Origin: Candidatus Methanomethylicia archaeon
GTDB taxonomy: Archaea > Thermoproteota > Methanomethylicia > Culexarchaeales > Culexarchaeaceae
Assembly (NCBI GenBank): GCA_025058215.1
Contig: JANXEO010000001.1
Span: 248,001-312,000 of the forward strand
Length of the DNA stretch: 64,000 bases
Direction: 5' to 3'
The notes beneath the pieces were generated by a model, which was not told where the DNA came from, ran no database searches, and saw only the letters and a program-made list of their open reading frames with translations. A program made the translations under genes and the position numbers. The first letter of the stretch is position 1. Each line of letters starts with the position of its first letter. Shown in pieces: positions 18,984 to 30,126 of this stretch.

Positions 18984-19308
18984 ATAGATCACCAAGAATT
19001 AATTTTAATAAAGAATCTATCAAAATCTCTTTTTCTTCTTCAATTTTCTTTCTTATTTTTTCCATTTTTTCCATTTTTTCAAGCTCTTTTTCGTTTTCGT
19101 AGTTTTTAAGTTCAGTAATAACTTTTTTGTTTAATTCATTGAGTGCACGATCAATATCCCTTTTTATTTCGTTATTTAGGATTTCTTCAGCCTGTTTTTT
19201 TGCTGCCTCTATTATTTTTTCACCCTCTTTCTTTGCTTCTTCAATAATCTTCTTCGCCATATCATCAGCTCTAAATACTTCATTCAATATACTTTTTAAG
19301 TCTATCAA
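18970..19308 (-). CDS. atpH: A-type ATP synthase subunit H (peripheral stalk coiled coil)
   Basis: A 112-residue, almost wholly charged helical protein, matching AtpH/subunit G, which pairs with subunit E in the peripheral stalk. The start is a TTG at 19308 (MIDLKSILNEVF) with GAGGT about 9 nt before it. Residues 13-50 are encoded by the second copy of the exact 114-bp repeat shared with atpE. It is the first gene of the cluster; the usual I, K and C genes are absent here. Confidence 0.75.
   Translation of the reverse strand: MIDLKSILNEVFRADDMAKKIIEEAKKEGEKIIEAAKKQAEEILNNEIKRDIDRALNELNKKVITELKNYENEKELEKMEKMEKIRKKIEEEKEILIDSLLKLILGDLYERD
19161..19274. repeat. 114-bp perfect direct repeat, copy 2 (in atpH)
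   Basis: Exact copy of 18803-18916. Perfect identity at the third codon positions implies recent duplication or gene conversion, not just shared coiled-coil composition. Confidence 0.95.
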
Positions 19309-19378
19309 TATTAAGACCTCACTTTGCTTTTGTTAAAATTATTTATTAGTGGAGTTTTTAAACTTTATTTGAGTAAAG

Positions 19379-19855
19379 TTAAAATTGTTTTTCTATGTCC
19401 TCCAATTCTAAGATTCTTTCGCAAAATTCACATCTTAACCTAATAGGTCTTTCGGACACAACTTTAAATCTAGAGGTAATAGGTTCTCTTTCGTCCTTAG
19501 TTATACACAAAGGATTAGTACATTTTACTATACCTACAATTTCATTTGGCAATTTTAGTTTATACTTTTCAATAACTTCATAATTTCTTATTATGTTTAT
19601 AGTAGCAGTTGGTGCTATTAATGCAATTTTATTTGCTTCATTCACTTTTAACTCTTTACCTTCTATTTTTACTATGTCCTTCTTTACGTATTTTTTACTT
19701 GGAACATTGCATGCTACAGTTACTATGAACCCTTCTTTACCAGTGATCCCTAAAATCTTTAAAACACTAAAAGCAGAGCCTGCAGGTATGTGATCTATTA
19801 CTGTTCCTTCTTTTATCTTCTCAACTTTTAATTCTCGTTTGCCCAACATCATCAT
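19379..19855 (-). CDS. pyrI: Aspartate carbamoyltransferase regulatory chain
   Basis: The 158-residue regulatory subunit of ATCase, binding allosteric nucleotides and bridging catalytic trimers. It shows the N-terminal effector domain (GTVIDHIPAGSAFSVLKILG) and a C-terminal zinc domain with Cys 112, 117, 142 and 145. Three ATG codons stand in a row at the start; no ribosome site is visible, so the message may be leaderless. It is divergent from pyrB, 103 bp away, instead of the usual pyrBI operon; a shared control region is likely (inference). Confidence 0.94.
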   Translation of the reverse strand: MMMLGKRELKVEKIKEGTVIDHIPAGSAFSVLKILGITGKEGFIVTVACNVPSKKYVKKDIVKIEGKELKVNEANKIALIAPTATINIIRNYEVIEKYKLKLPNEIVGIVKCTNPLCITKDEREPITSRFKVVSERPIRLRCEFCERILELEDIEKQF

Positions 19856-19952
19856 AATAAGTTATTAAATTACTTTAAATTTAAAGCTTAAAGTTTTGTA
19901 AAGTCAGATTAAAGTAAGTTTTATTTTTATCATCAACACCTTACTAATATAG

Positions 19953-23081
<3,129 letters not shown>

Positions 23082-23362
23082 ACTAATTATATATCTTTAT
23101 GTTATGTTATCATTATAAATATATCCCCTCCTTAGAATATATCAATTTGCATTTTATTTTCTTCAAGTTATACATTTACTATGTTAATTTTAGATAATAT
23201 TTTTGGTTCAACGTATTCTTATAAAGATAATCCAATTTGAAATTAAGATTTATAAAGTAACTAAAATAATGTTTAAGTATTAAAAATTTAGTATTTTTAT
23301 TTCTCTACGTTTTACATAACATAAAAATTTTAAAATATATGACTTTATAAAATTAGAGTTTA

Positions 23363-23450
23363 GGGGCCGTAGGCTAGCTTGGAAGGCTGCGGGGTTAGAA
23401 AAGTCCCCCAATGGGTCCCCGTGACCGGAGTTCAAATCTCCGCGGCCCCA
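23363..23450 (+). tRNA. tRNA-Pro (TGG) with non-canonical intron 23397-23411
   Basis: Acceptor GGGGCCG/CGGCCCC, discriminator A23450, T arm CGGAG-TTCAAAT-CTCCG. The anticodon stem CGGGG/CCCCG encloses 22 nt. Removing 15 nt between positions 33 and 34 leaves the loop TTTGGGT with anticodon TGG and G37. The cut sites fit a canonical bulge-helix-bulge: exon GGGG pairs with intron CCCC, bulges TTA and AAT, cut after two bases in each. The D stem contains one G-G mismatch. Confidence 0.87.
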
Positions 23451-23538
23451 TCCCCATAATCAAAAATTTTACCGAAATGAACAAGTGATGGAAAAAATTA
23501 CTATTTAAGGTTTGAAATATTTACATTTGAAGATAAAA

Positions 23539-24015
23539 ATGCTTAACCTAGTCAGTATCAGGGAAGCTACCTTAAATGATATCGAAAAAATATGTTCAAT
23601 TGAAGAGAAGTCATTCAATAAAGAGGACATGTACTCAAAAGATTTATTTAGATTTTATTTAACAATTGCTCCTAAAACTTTTCTAGTTGTTGAATTATAC
23701 AATGAAGTTGTGGGATATGTAATTGCGGTAATTAGGAGGAATTATATTGGTCACATAGTTTCTATAGCTATTGATCCCAACTTTAGAGGTAAGAAACTTG
23801 GTAGAATGTTGATGGAAGAAATAGAAAGAAAGTTAAGAGCTATGGGGTGTACGGTCCTAAGACTGGAAGTTGATGAAAATAATATCATCGCACACAATCT
23901 TTATTTAAGTTTAGGATATAGAGATGCTTACAAGATACCATGTTATTATTATGGTGGTAGACCTGCAATAGTTATGTTTAAGTTGAAGCAAGAAAATCAT
24001 CGAAAGTCAGTATGA
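23539..24015 (+). CDS. GNAT N-acetyltransferase, RimI/Ard1-like
   Basis: A 158-residue acetyl-CoA-dependent acetyltransferase of the archaeal N-terminal alpha-acetyltransferase type. It shows IREATLNDIEKI at the start, the strand HIVSIAIDPNFRGKKLGRMLM (acetyl-CoA loop RGKKLG) and the C-terminal NLYLSLGYRDAYKIPCYY, typical of RimI/Ard1. The ATG at 23539 is preferred over a TTG 27 nt upstream. Its 3' end overlaps the convergent dnaG gene by 38 bp. Confidence 0.87.
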   Translation: MLNLVSIREATLNDIEKICSIEEKSFNKEDMYSKDLFRFYLTIAPKTFLVVELYNEVVGYVIAVIRRNYIGHIVSIAIDPNFRGKKLGRMLMEEIERKLRAMGCTVLRLEVDENNIIAHNLYLSLGYRDAYKIPCYYYGGRPAIVMFKLKQENHRKSV

Positions 24016-25135
24016 TCAAGGTGTGAGGTCGTCTAATTATGCTTCCGACCCTAGCTCCTATAATGTATTTCACATCCTTTTCTTCTGCTAGATCAATAAT
24101 CCTCTGTGTAATAACTCCATCAAAAATTATTCCATGAACCTTATTATGTTGATGCATTTCATTTATTAGGTCTCTGACGAATGTCTCCCTTATCTTCTCT
24201 CCCTTTTCATTGTATAATGATGCCTTTAAGGTACCTATATGCTCTTTCACTCTCTTAGTAATATCTTCAGTTAATGATGTTTTTATTTTCTCTATGTAAC
24301 GCCTTGTTTGTTGTTCTAAATATTCTTTTGCTGGAATCACAGCTGATAGACATTTAGCTATCTCCTTTGCTGTTAACCCTTCAACTTCTCTTCCGGGCGG
24401 TGCTTGAGCTATATAATCAATATCCGCTACTTGTAGTAATTCCTTTAAAATCAATTCACCTGCTCTATCCCCATCAACAAAAGCTATGGTTGTTTTCTTC
24501 TTAGAGAGTTCAATTATAGTTTTTGGTATAGATGCTCCTTCTATTGCTATGACATTTTTATACCCATGTTTCAGTAAATTAATGACATCAGCTCTACCTT
24601 CAACAATGATAATAGTGTTGTCAGTAGTTATGTTTGGTCCTGCAGGTAATCCTTCTTCTCCAAATTTAATTATCTCTGAAGTACTAATTTCCTTGTTTAA
24701 TTTTTCTAGTAATTCATGAGTGTCTGCTTCTACTTCCTTCTTCCATTTATTTAATATCTCTTTCGCTCTACTAAGTATTTGCTCCCTTTTCTTGACTCTT
24801 AAATCTTCTACACTCTTAAGGTAAAATCTAGCAGAACATGGACCCACTTTATCTATAGTTTCAATGGCAGATATTATTAGTGCTGTACTAATCTTGTCGA
24901 GGCTTGAAGGTATAATTATCTCGCCAGTAGTTTTCCCACCTTCACTACTTAATTTAACCTCTATTCTACTAATTCTACCTGTTTTCTGTAGTTCTCTAAG
25001 GTCAAGATCCTCACCTAACAACCCTTCCGTTTGTCCAAAAATAGCGCCTATAATATCTGGTTTTTCTACAACTCCATCTACTTCAAATCCCATAGTGACA
25101 TTATATTTTGCTGTATTAGATGGGCCCCCAACCAC
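23978..25135 (-). CDS. dnaG: Archaeal DnaG primase (TOPRIM protein, exosome-associated)
   Basis: A 385-residue DnaG-like protein. In archaea it associates with the RNA exosome and has primase activity in vitro. The N-terminal block DGVVEKPDIIGAIFGQTEGLLG is diagnostic. The TOPRIM fold shows IIIVEGRADV (Glu 179) and the acidic pair DGDRAG (221-226). The start is a GTG at 25135 with GGGGTT just upstream; the next ATG (codon 15) would remove conserved residues. The CHC2 zinc domain of bacterial DnaG is absent, as expected in archaea. Confidence 0.95.
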   Translation of the reverse strand: MVGGPSNTAKYNVTMGFEVDGVVEKPDIIGAIFGQTEGLLGEDLDLRELQKTGRISRIEVKLSSEGGKTTGEIIIPSSLDKISTALIISAIETIDKVGPCSARFYLKSVEDLRVKKREQILSRAKEILNKWKKEVEADTHELLEKLNKEISTSEIIKFGEEGLPAGPNITTDNTIIIVEGRADVINLLKHGYKNVIAIEGASIPKTIIELSKKKTTIAFVDGDRAGELILKELLQVADIDYIAQAPPGREVEGLTAKEIAKCLSAVIPAKEYLEQQTRRYIEKIKTSLTEDITKRVKEHIGTLKASLYNEKGEKIRETFVRDLINEMHQHNKVHGIIFDGVITQRIIDLAEEKDVKYIIGARVGSIIRRPHTLIILTFDDFLAST

Positions 25136-25311
25136 AGCTAACCCCTTTTGAGTTTTAATTTTCTCCTTTTTAATATATAAATTATCCTAAACTTCAAAAA
25201 ATTTAGTAACGATTTAAGTTAAGGTCGTAATACAATTTGGCTAGAAGTTTATATCACTGAACACTATTAACAATTTTTATAATTTTGATTTTTTACTATA
25301 ATTTTGAATTA

Positions 25312-25385
25312 GCCTCGGTAGCTCAGCACGGTAGAGCGACGGCCTCGTAAGCCGTTGGTCGCGGGTTCAAATCCCGCCCGAGGCT
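25312..25385 (+). tRNA. tRNA-Thr (CGT)
   Basis: Acceptor GCCTCGG/CCGAGGC, discriminator T25385, anticodon arm ACGGC-CTCGTAA-GCCGT with anticodon CGT, T arm GCGGG-TTCAAAT-CCCGC. No intron. Confidence 0.95.
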
Positions 25386-25488
25386 TTAAAACTCAATTAT
25401 TACCTTATAATAACCAATTTTAGTTCCATCAAATCAGTTTGGAATGAAATTAATAAGTTCACAACGCAAGAAACCAGAATTAGATCTA

Positions 25489-25563
25489 TGGGGCCGGTGG
25501 GATTTGAACCCACGACCTTCGCCGTCCGAGGGCGACGTCATAACCAGGCTTGACTACGGCCCC
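25489..25563 (-). tRNA. tRNA-Pro (CGG)
   Basis: Acceptor GGGGCCG/CGGCCCC with discriminator A, the same as the other tRNA-Pro. The D arm is GTCA/TGAC and the anticodon arm TCGCC-CTCGGAC-GGCGA, giving anticodon CGG. Position 37 is A, where tRNA-Pro almost always has G. No intron is present. Confidence 0.88.
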
Positions 25564-25672
25564 AAGCTTTTATCTACCCTATATTGCTACTTTATTCTCA
25601 TAATTCCATTTCATCACAAAGTCGGGATTAAAGGTATTATTTCATTGTTGTTAACTGTTAAATCCATGTAAT

Positions 25673-27055
25673 TTACCTAATGAATCCCTCTTTAGACAAT
25701 ATATCTCTTGCAGCTATTATGCCCGTTGCAGCTGCAACTACTATACCCCTCGATGCACCAGCACCATCACCCACGGCGTATATTCCAGGTATGGGTGTTC
25801 CCATATTGGCATTTGTCTCTATCCTTTTAGCTGAAAATTTAACTTCTGGTGCATAAAGTAATGTTGATGATGAGGCAACGCCAGGTATTATCTGGTCAAG
25901 TATTTCTAGTCCTTCAAGAATATCCGTTAGTATCCTATGGGGTAAGACCATCGAAATATCTCCAGGAGTTACCGATTTTAATGTGGGTTGCACGTGACCT
26001 TGTGAAATCCGCTTCCATGTAGATCGTCTTCCAAGTTTTAAGTCCCCTAACTTTTGTAAGATGGGTTTACCTCCACCAAGTATTGTTGCTATTCTGGTTA
26101 TTGAAATACCATAAGCTGTAGTATCCTCTAACGGTTCTGTTAATGAAACTCTAACCAGAAAAGCAAAATTAGTATTGGAAGACTGAACACCTGTAAATGA
26201 ATGGCCATTAACACCAATAGATCCATCATCATAAAGTTCTTGTACAACAAACCCCTTATGATTTACACAGAATGTTCTTACGAAATCATCATAAGTACGT
26301 GTATATATGTGAAATTTTGGATCTTTATTCACATTAATTATGGGATCCATTACTACAGCAGGCACTTCAACCCTTACACCAATATCTATTGGTTCGGGAC
26401 GCGTAGGTATTCCAAGTTTTTCCGCTTGCTTAGCAAGCCAAGTTGCACCTATCCGGCCTGGTGCCAAAATTAAATATTTACACGTAAATATGGTACCATC
26501 TTCAAGTTGCACATATTCTTTATTAACATCTGTTACGCGTGTTTTCAACATGAATTTTACATTCCTATATTCTAAGTCTTCCTTAAATCTTCTTATTACT
26601 TCTACAGCTTTATCAGAGCCTATATGACGTTGAGGTATGGGAATAAATTTAGCACCAACAGCTGCTGCCTTTCTTTCTAATTCCTCAATTTTATTTAGAT
26701 CACCATAATATAGATTCTCAGGTGCCCCATACTTCAGAAATATTGAATCAACATATTTTACCAATTGCCAAGCTTCATCACTTCCAACTAGATCTATTAA
26801 GTTACCTCCTATCTCTGGTCTCAAGTTTAGTAGTCCACTGGACAATGTACCAGCCCCACCAACACCAGACATTATGTTACAAGGGGAGCATTTTCGACAG
26901 TAATAATACTCATTGGTAAAGCATTTTCTCTCATTAATATCCCTGCCTTGATCTATTACCAACACTCTTAAATTGCTCTTATATGCTAACTCATGAGCAG
27001 CGAATAAACCTGCAGGACCTGCACCTACGATTATAACGTCAAAATTGTTAACCAT
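25673..27055 (-). CDS. FAD-dependent dehydrogenase (COG2509-like)
   Basis: A 460-residue flavoprotein. The N-terminal Rossmann motif is VGAGPAGLFAAHEL (10-23); a cysteine-rich segment follows (KCFTNEYYYCRKCSPC), then SGVGGAGTLSSGLLNLRPE. The C-terminal FAD-ribityl motif is GIYAVGDGAGASRGIV. This combination matches the archaeal/bacterial COG2509 uncharacterised FAD-dependent dehydrogenases. The CX2CX2C-like segment could bind metal or be redox active (inference). The substrate is unknown. It stands alone between tRNA-Pro and the SWIM gene. Confidence 0.88.
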   Translation of the reverse strand: MVNNFDVIIVGAGPAGLFAAHELAYKSNLRVLVIDQGRDINERKCFTNEYYYCRKCSPCNIMSGVGGAGTLSSGLLNLRPEIGGNLIDLVGSDEAWQLVKYVDSIFLKYGAPENLYYGDLNKIEELERKAAAVGAKFIPIPQRHIGSDKAVEVIRRFKEDLEYRNVKFMLKTRVTDVNKEYVQLEDGTIFTCKYLILAPGRIGATWLAKQAEKLGIPTRPEPIDIGVRVEVPAVVMDPIINVNKDPKFHIYTRTYDDFVRTFCVNHKGFVVQELYDDGSIGVNGHSFTGVQSSNTNFAFLVRVSLTEPLEDTTAYGISITRIATILGGGKPILQKLGDLKLGRRSTWKRISQGHVQPTLKSVTPGDISMVLPHRILTDILEGLEILDQIIPGVASSSTLLYAPEVKFSAKRIETNANMGTPIPGIYAVGDGAGASRGIVVAAATGIIAARDILSKEGFIR

Positions 27056-27177
27056 ACCGCTTTGTAAGAGAGAATTACTAAAATATAAAAGTAGTTGCTT
27101 ATAGATTGACGGGTGATTGGCTTCTCAAAATTATGGACACAAAACATAAAATGAAGATTGAATAATGGTATAACTGT

Positions 27178-27540
27178 ATGAATATAAATAAAGATGATGA
27201 AATGGTTAATAATAGAAAAAATAAGTTAATGGTAGAAGGTTATTCTAAATTCAGAAAAGCAATCATGTTAGTTAAACAAAAAAAAGTGAAAAAGTATGTT
27301 TTTAAGCCAAGTAATATAGAAAGATGGATTGTGGAGGGTAAAAGAAGAAAATATCTCGTTATCCCGAATTTATTTTGTCAATGTGAAAATTTCTACATAT
27401 TCGTTGTTATAAAAAAGAAAGAAAGAATATGTTATCACCTGTTGGCACAAAAGATGGCTGAGGAAAATAAGGAATATGATGAAATTATTTTAAGTGACAA
27501 TGAATATGATAAATTCATGGAAAATTTCAGAGAAAATTAG
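27178..27540 (+). CDS. SWIM zinc-finger-like small protein
   Basis: A 120-residue basic protein. Residues about 67-91 contain CQC followed by CYHLLAQKM, the CxC...CxH pattern of SWIM zinc fingers, which bind nucleic acid or proteins. The N-terminus is Lys/Arg-rich. Two in-frame ATGs (27178 and 27202) are possible; neither has a strong ribosome site. It is convergent with the ABC genes across a perfect inverted repeat. Confidence 0.7.
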   Translation: MNINKDDEMVNNRKNKLMVEGYSKFRKAIMLVKQKKVKKYVFKPSNIERWIVEGKRRKYLVIPNLFCQCENFYIFVVIKKKERICYHLLAQKMAEENKEYDEIILSDNEYDKFMENFREN

Positions 27541-27552
27541 AAACCAATAATT

Positions 27553-27602
27553 AAAATTAACTTTTTGTGAGTTAGCGACCATTATGACAAAAAGTTAATT
27601 TT
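27553..27602. terminator. Perfect 16-bp inverted repeat between convergent genes
   Basis: The arms AAAATTAACTTTTTGT (27553-27568) and its exact complement (27587-27602) flank an 18-nt loop. It lies between the stop of the SWIM gene and the stop of the ABC ATPase, and each arm contains a T-run in the relevant orientation. It is therefore a plausible bidirectional terminator. Function is inferred from position and symmetry. Confidence 0.6.
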
Positions 27603-28305
27603 ATGCTAAGTAACTACGAACATCTATTTTCTCTATCTTACCATCTCTTATCCATACAATTCTGTCACTTATTTCAATTATTTTAAAATCATGCGTAGCG
27701 CAAAAGATAGTAATGTTATTTTCTCTGTTTAATCTTCTCAATAAACTTGTTATTTCTAATCCAGTTTTTAAATCTAGATTCCCAGTTGGCTCATCGGCAA
27801 GTATTATCGACGGATCGTTTGCCATCGCCCGCGCAATAGCAACACGTTGCTGCTGTCCGCCAGATAATTCATATGGCTTGTGGTGTAATCTATCACTTAA
27901 ACCCACTTTTTCGAGGAGTAATATGGCTTTATTAATGCGTTCCAATGCCGGGGTCCCTGCAAAAACCATAGGTAATGATACATTTTCAAGAGCTGTAAGT
28001 ATTGGTATTAAGTTAAATGTTTGAAAGATGTATCCTATCTTCTTACACCGCAACCAAGCTAATTCGTATGCGTCTAATTTTGAGATATCAATATTTTCAA
28101 CAAATACTTGTCCGCTGGTTGGTTTATCAAGACCCCCTATTAACTTAAATAAAGTTGTCTTACCGGAACCAGAAGGACCTAGAAGAGATAAATATTCGCT
28201 TTTATATATCTGAAGACTTACATTTTCAACAGCTTTTATTACCGACCCTCCCAAATAATAATGTTTAGTTAGGTTAATAGTTTCAACTGAATATTCATAG
28301 GACAT
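27601..28305 (-). CDS. ABC transporter ATP-binding protein, MacB/LolD type
   Basis: A 234-residue ATPase that drives a FtsX-type permease. Walker A GPSGSGKT (43-50), Q-loop IFQTFNL, signature LSGGQQQR (147-154), Walker B with DEPTGNLD (171-178) and the switch His in CATHD are all intact. The DEPTGNLD form is typical of the MacB/LolD/FtsE branch. The permease gene lies 3 bp upstream in the same operon. Confidence 0.94.
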   Translation of the reverse strand: MSYEYSVETINLTKHYYLGGSVIKAVENVSLQIYKSEYLSLLGPSGSGKTTLFKLIGGLDKPTSGQVFVENIDISKLDAYELAWLRCKKIGYIFQTFNLIPILTALENVSLPMVFAGTPALERINKAILLLEKVGLSDRLHHKPYELSGGQQQRVAIARAMANDPSIILADEPTGNLDLKTGLEITSLLRRLNRENNITIFCATHDFKIIEISDRIVWIRDGKIEKIDVRSYLA

Positions 28306-28308
28306 AAC

Positions 28309-28896
28309 TTACACCTCATATCTTAATGCATCTACAGGATTTATCTTAGACGCATAGAAGGCAGGATACATCGTTGCAAATATAGTTATTGCAATCGAAA
28401 TGAGTAAGGATACAAACATTATAAATGCGTAATTTGTTAATGGTAGTATGTACCCTATTTGAACGCTAAAAGGAAAGGTAAATATAACCGATGTTATAAA
28501 GCCAAGAAAACCACCAATTACCCCTATTAAGAGAGCTTCTAGAAGAAATAGGTTAACTATCAATGAGCTTTTTGCACCAAGACATTTCATAATGCCTATT
28601 TCCTTGTATCTTTCAGCAACAGATATTAACATAGAATTGAAAATAGTTATTACACAAACTATTATTGATATTGCTGATACCCATAAATGATATTCACTAA
28701 GATTCATAAAAAGCTTATCTGATGTAAGTTTAACAACTTGTAATGAGCTAATTATCATCATTGAAGAAACTAATGATGTGCCCAAAAATATGTTGCCAAT
28801 AGATAACAGTATTCTAGACCGCCTCTTACTCATGTTCTGTATGGTAATGTAAAGTAAATCTTTAATTGACACTTTAGACTGCATACTTTTGATCAT
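28309..28896 (-). CDS. Compact FtsX-like ABC permease
   Basis: A 195-residue permease with an N-terminal segment SKRRSRILLSIGNIFLGTS (first TM, about 27-45) and a C-terminal FtsX core of three TM segments including RYKEIGIMKCLGAKSSLIVNLFLLEA and the end motif PAFYASKINPVDALRYEV. Usual MacB-type permeases are about 380-420 residues, with a large extracellular domain between TM1 and TM2; here that region is only about 20 residues. The frame is clean and the motifs are intact, so it looks like a natural minimal version. Pairs with the ATPase gene just downstream. Confidence 0.85.
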   Translation of the reverse strand: MIKSMQSKVSIKDLLYITIQNMSKRRSRILLSIGNIFLGTSLVSSMMIISSLQVVKLTSDKLFMNLSEYHLWVSAISIIVCVITIFNSMLISVAERYKEIGIMKCLGAKSSLIVNLFLLEALLIGVIGGFLGFITSVIFTFPFSVQIGYILPLTNYAFIMFVSLLISIAITIFATMYPAFYASKINPVDALRYEV

Positions 28897-28980
28897 AAAT
28901 ATTCTAAATCATTCTAAAGGTTTATTGAATATTTAAAGTTTAAATATTGTGAATAAAATTATTTATCGCTGTGAGTAATT

Positions 28981-29079
28981 ATGGAAATATCATTAACTGT
29001 GAATATTTTAATGTTTCTTTCAATATTTGCGTTAATTTCATTACTCATTTATATTATCCTTGAAAAAGGAAAATATTAG
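28981..29079 (+). CDS. 32-residue single-TM micropeptide upstream of Elf1
   Basis: The short frame begins MEISLTVNILMFLSIFALIS, with one continuous hydrophobic helix (residues 5-27), and ends in a charged tail (EKGKY). It sits 9 bp before the Elf1-like gene on the same strand. A TATA-like AAAATTATTTAT lies about 26 bp upstream of the ATG, as for a leaderless transcript. It is too short for homology by eye; the coding call rests on position, clean hydrophobic helix and promoter. Confidence 0.45.
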   Translation: MEISLTVNILMFLSIFALISLLIYIILEKGKY

Positions 29080-29088
29080 GTGGAAAAA

Positions 29089-29331
29089 ATGGGCAAAAAA
29101 TATAAGAAAAAATTACCAATAAGACCACCCAAAAAAATTCCGACTGTATTTCAGTGTCCTAATTGCGGGAAAAGATCAATAAAAATAGATATCAATGAAA
29201 ATGAGGGAAAAGCTAGAATTGGTTGTGGGAACTGTAAGGTAAATATGGAAATAAACATTCCTTCAATCTTTACAAGTGTAGATGCTTATGGTAGATTTCT
29301 AGACGTATATTACTCCTCTAGAGAAAAGTAA
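29089..29331 (+). CDS. Elf1-like transcription elongation factor (zinc ribbon)
   Basis: An 81-residue protein with a basic N-terminus (MGKKYKKKLPIRPPKKI) and a zinc ribbon: CPNC and CGNC pairs about 22 residues apart, followed by the conserved D-AYGRFLDVYY segment. This matches the archaeal/eukaryotic Elf1 family, associated with RNA polymerase during elongation. The ATG at 29089 has a good GGTGG site 5 nt upstream; a GTG at 29080 is also in frame. It leads an operon-like run to GGGPS and DP2. Confidence 0.85.
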   Translation: MGKKYKKKLPIRPPKKIPTVFQCPNCGKRSIKIDINENEGKARIGCGNCKVNMEINIPSIFTSVDAYGRFLDVYYSSREK

Positions 29332-29346
29332 TCAGGGTGTTAAATT

Positions 29347-30126
29347 ATGAGCTTAGGGATAGGTAAGGTGGAAGCATATTTATTAGAAAGAATAAAAAAT
29401 GAAGGCGCAATACATATTACATTAATTGATCCAGAAAAAGTAAATGATACAGTAATCGATCGTGTTGTAAATGCTGTAAAAGCAGGAAGTGCAGCCATAA
29501 TGATTGGAGGAAGCACTGGAGTTACAGAAACAGTACTGGATAATGTTATCTTAAACGTAAAGGAGCGTGTAAAAGAAGTTCCTATAATACTTTTTCCTGG
29601 AAACATAACTGGGATAAGCAGATGCGCTGATGCTATATGGTTTATGTCTCTTTTGAATTCATCTAATACATATTATATAATTGAAGCACAAACACAGGGT
29701 GCAATTATAATTAAAAAATATAATATTGAAGCCATACCAATGGGATATATAATTCTTGGAAAAGGAGGATTAGCAGGTTACATAGGTCATGCAAAGCTAA
29801 TACCGTATGATTATCCAGAACTAGCTGCAATGTACGCATTGGCTGGAAGTTATCTTGGGATGCGTTTTATATATTTAGAAGCAGGATCAGGAACCGATGA
29901 ACCTATACCACCTAAAGTGGTACGTACTGTAAGGAACGTAACAAAAAGTAGAATAATAGTTGGGGGAGGTATAAGAACAGCACATCAAGCTGTTAGTATC
30001 GTAGAAGCCGGAGCAGACATCATAGTCACTGGAACACTAATTGAGGAAGATAAAGGACATGAAAAAATAAAGGAGATAATAAATGCAATAAGAAGTAGAA
30101 GTACTAAAACAAATTCATATTTATGA
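29347..30126 (+). CDS. Geranylgeranylglyceryl phosphate synthase
   Basis: A 259-residue prenyltransferase with a TIM-barrel-like fold that joins glycerol-1-phosphate to geranylgeranyl diphosphate, the first ether-bond step of archaeal lipids. Motifs: HITLIDPEK (Asp for Mg binding), IMIGGSTGV, PIILFPGN, YLEAGSGTDEPI and IIVGGGIRT, IIVTGTLIEED near the C-terminus. Together with G1P dehydrogenase at 53666 and CarS at 8821 it covers key lipid steps in this window. Overlaps the DP2 gene by 4 bp. Confidence 0.95.
   Translation: MSLGIGKVEAYLLERIKNEGAIHITLIDPEKVNDTVIDRVVNAVKAGSAAIMIGGSTGVTETVLDNVILNVKERVKEVPIILFPGNITGISRCADAIWFMSLLNSSNTYYIIEAQTQGAIIIKKYNIEAIPMGYIILGKGGLAGYIGHAKLIPYDYPELAAMYALAGSYLGMRFIYLEAGSGTDEPIPPKVVRTVRNVTKSRIIVGGGIRTAHQAVSIVEAGADIIVTGTLIEEDKGHEKIKEIINAIRSRSTKTNSYL

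Noticed and set aside
18318-19336. Plus-strand frames of Ser/Phe/Ile-rich composition over atpE/atpH
   Set aside because: They are reverse complements of Lys/Glu-rich coiled-coil codons.
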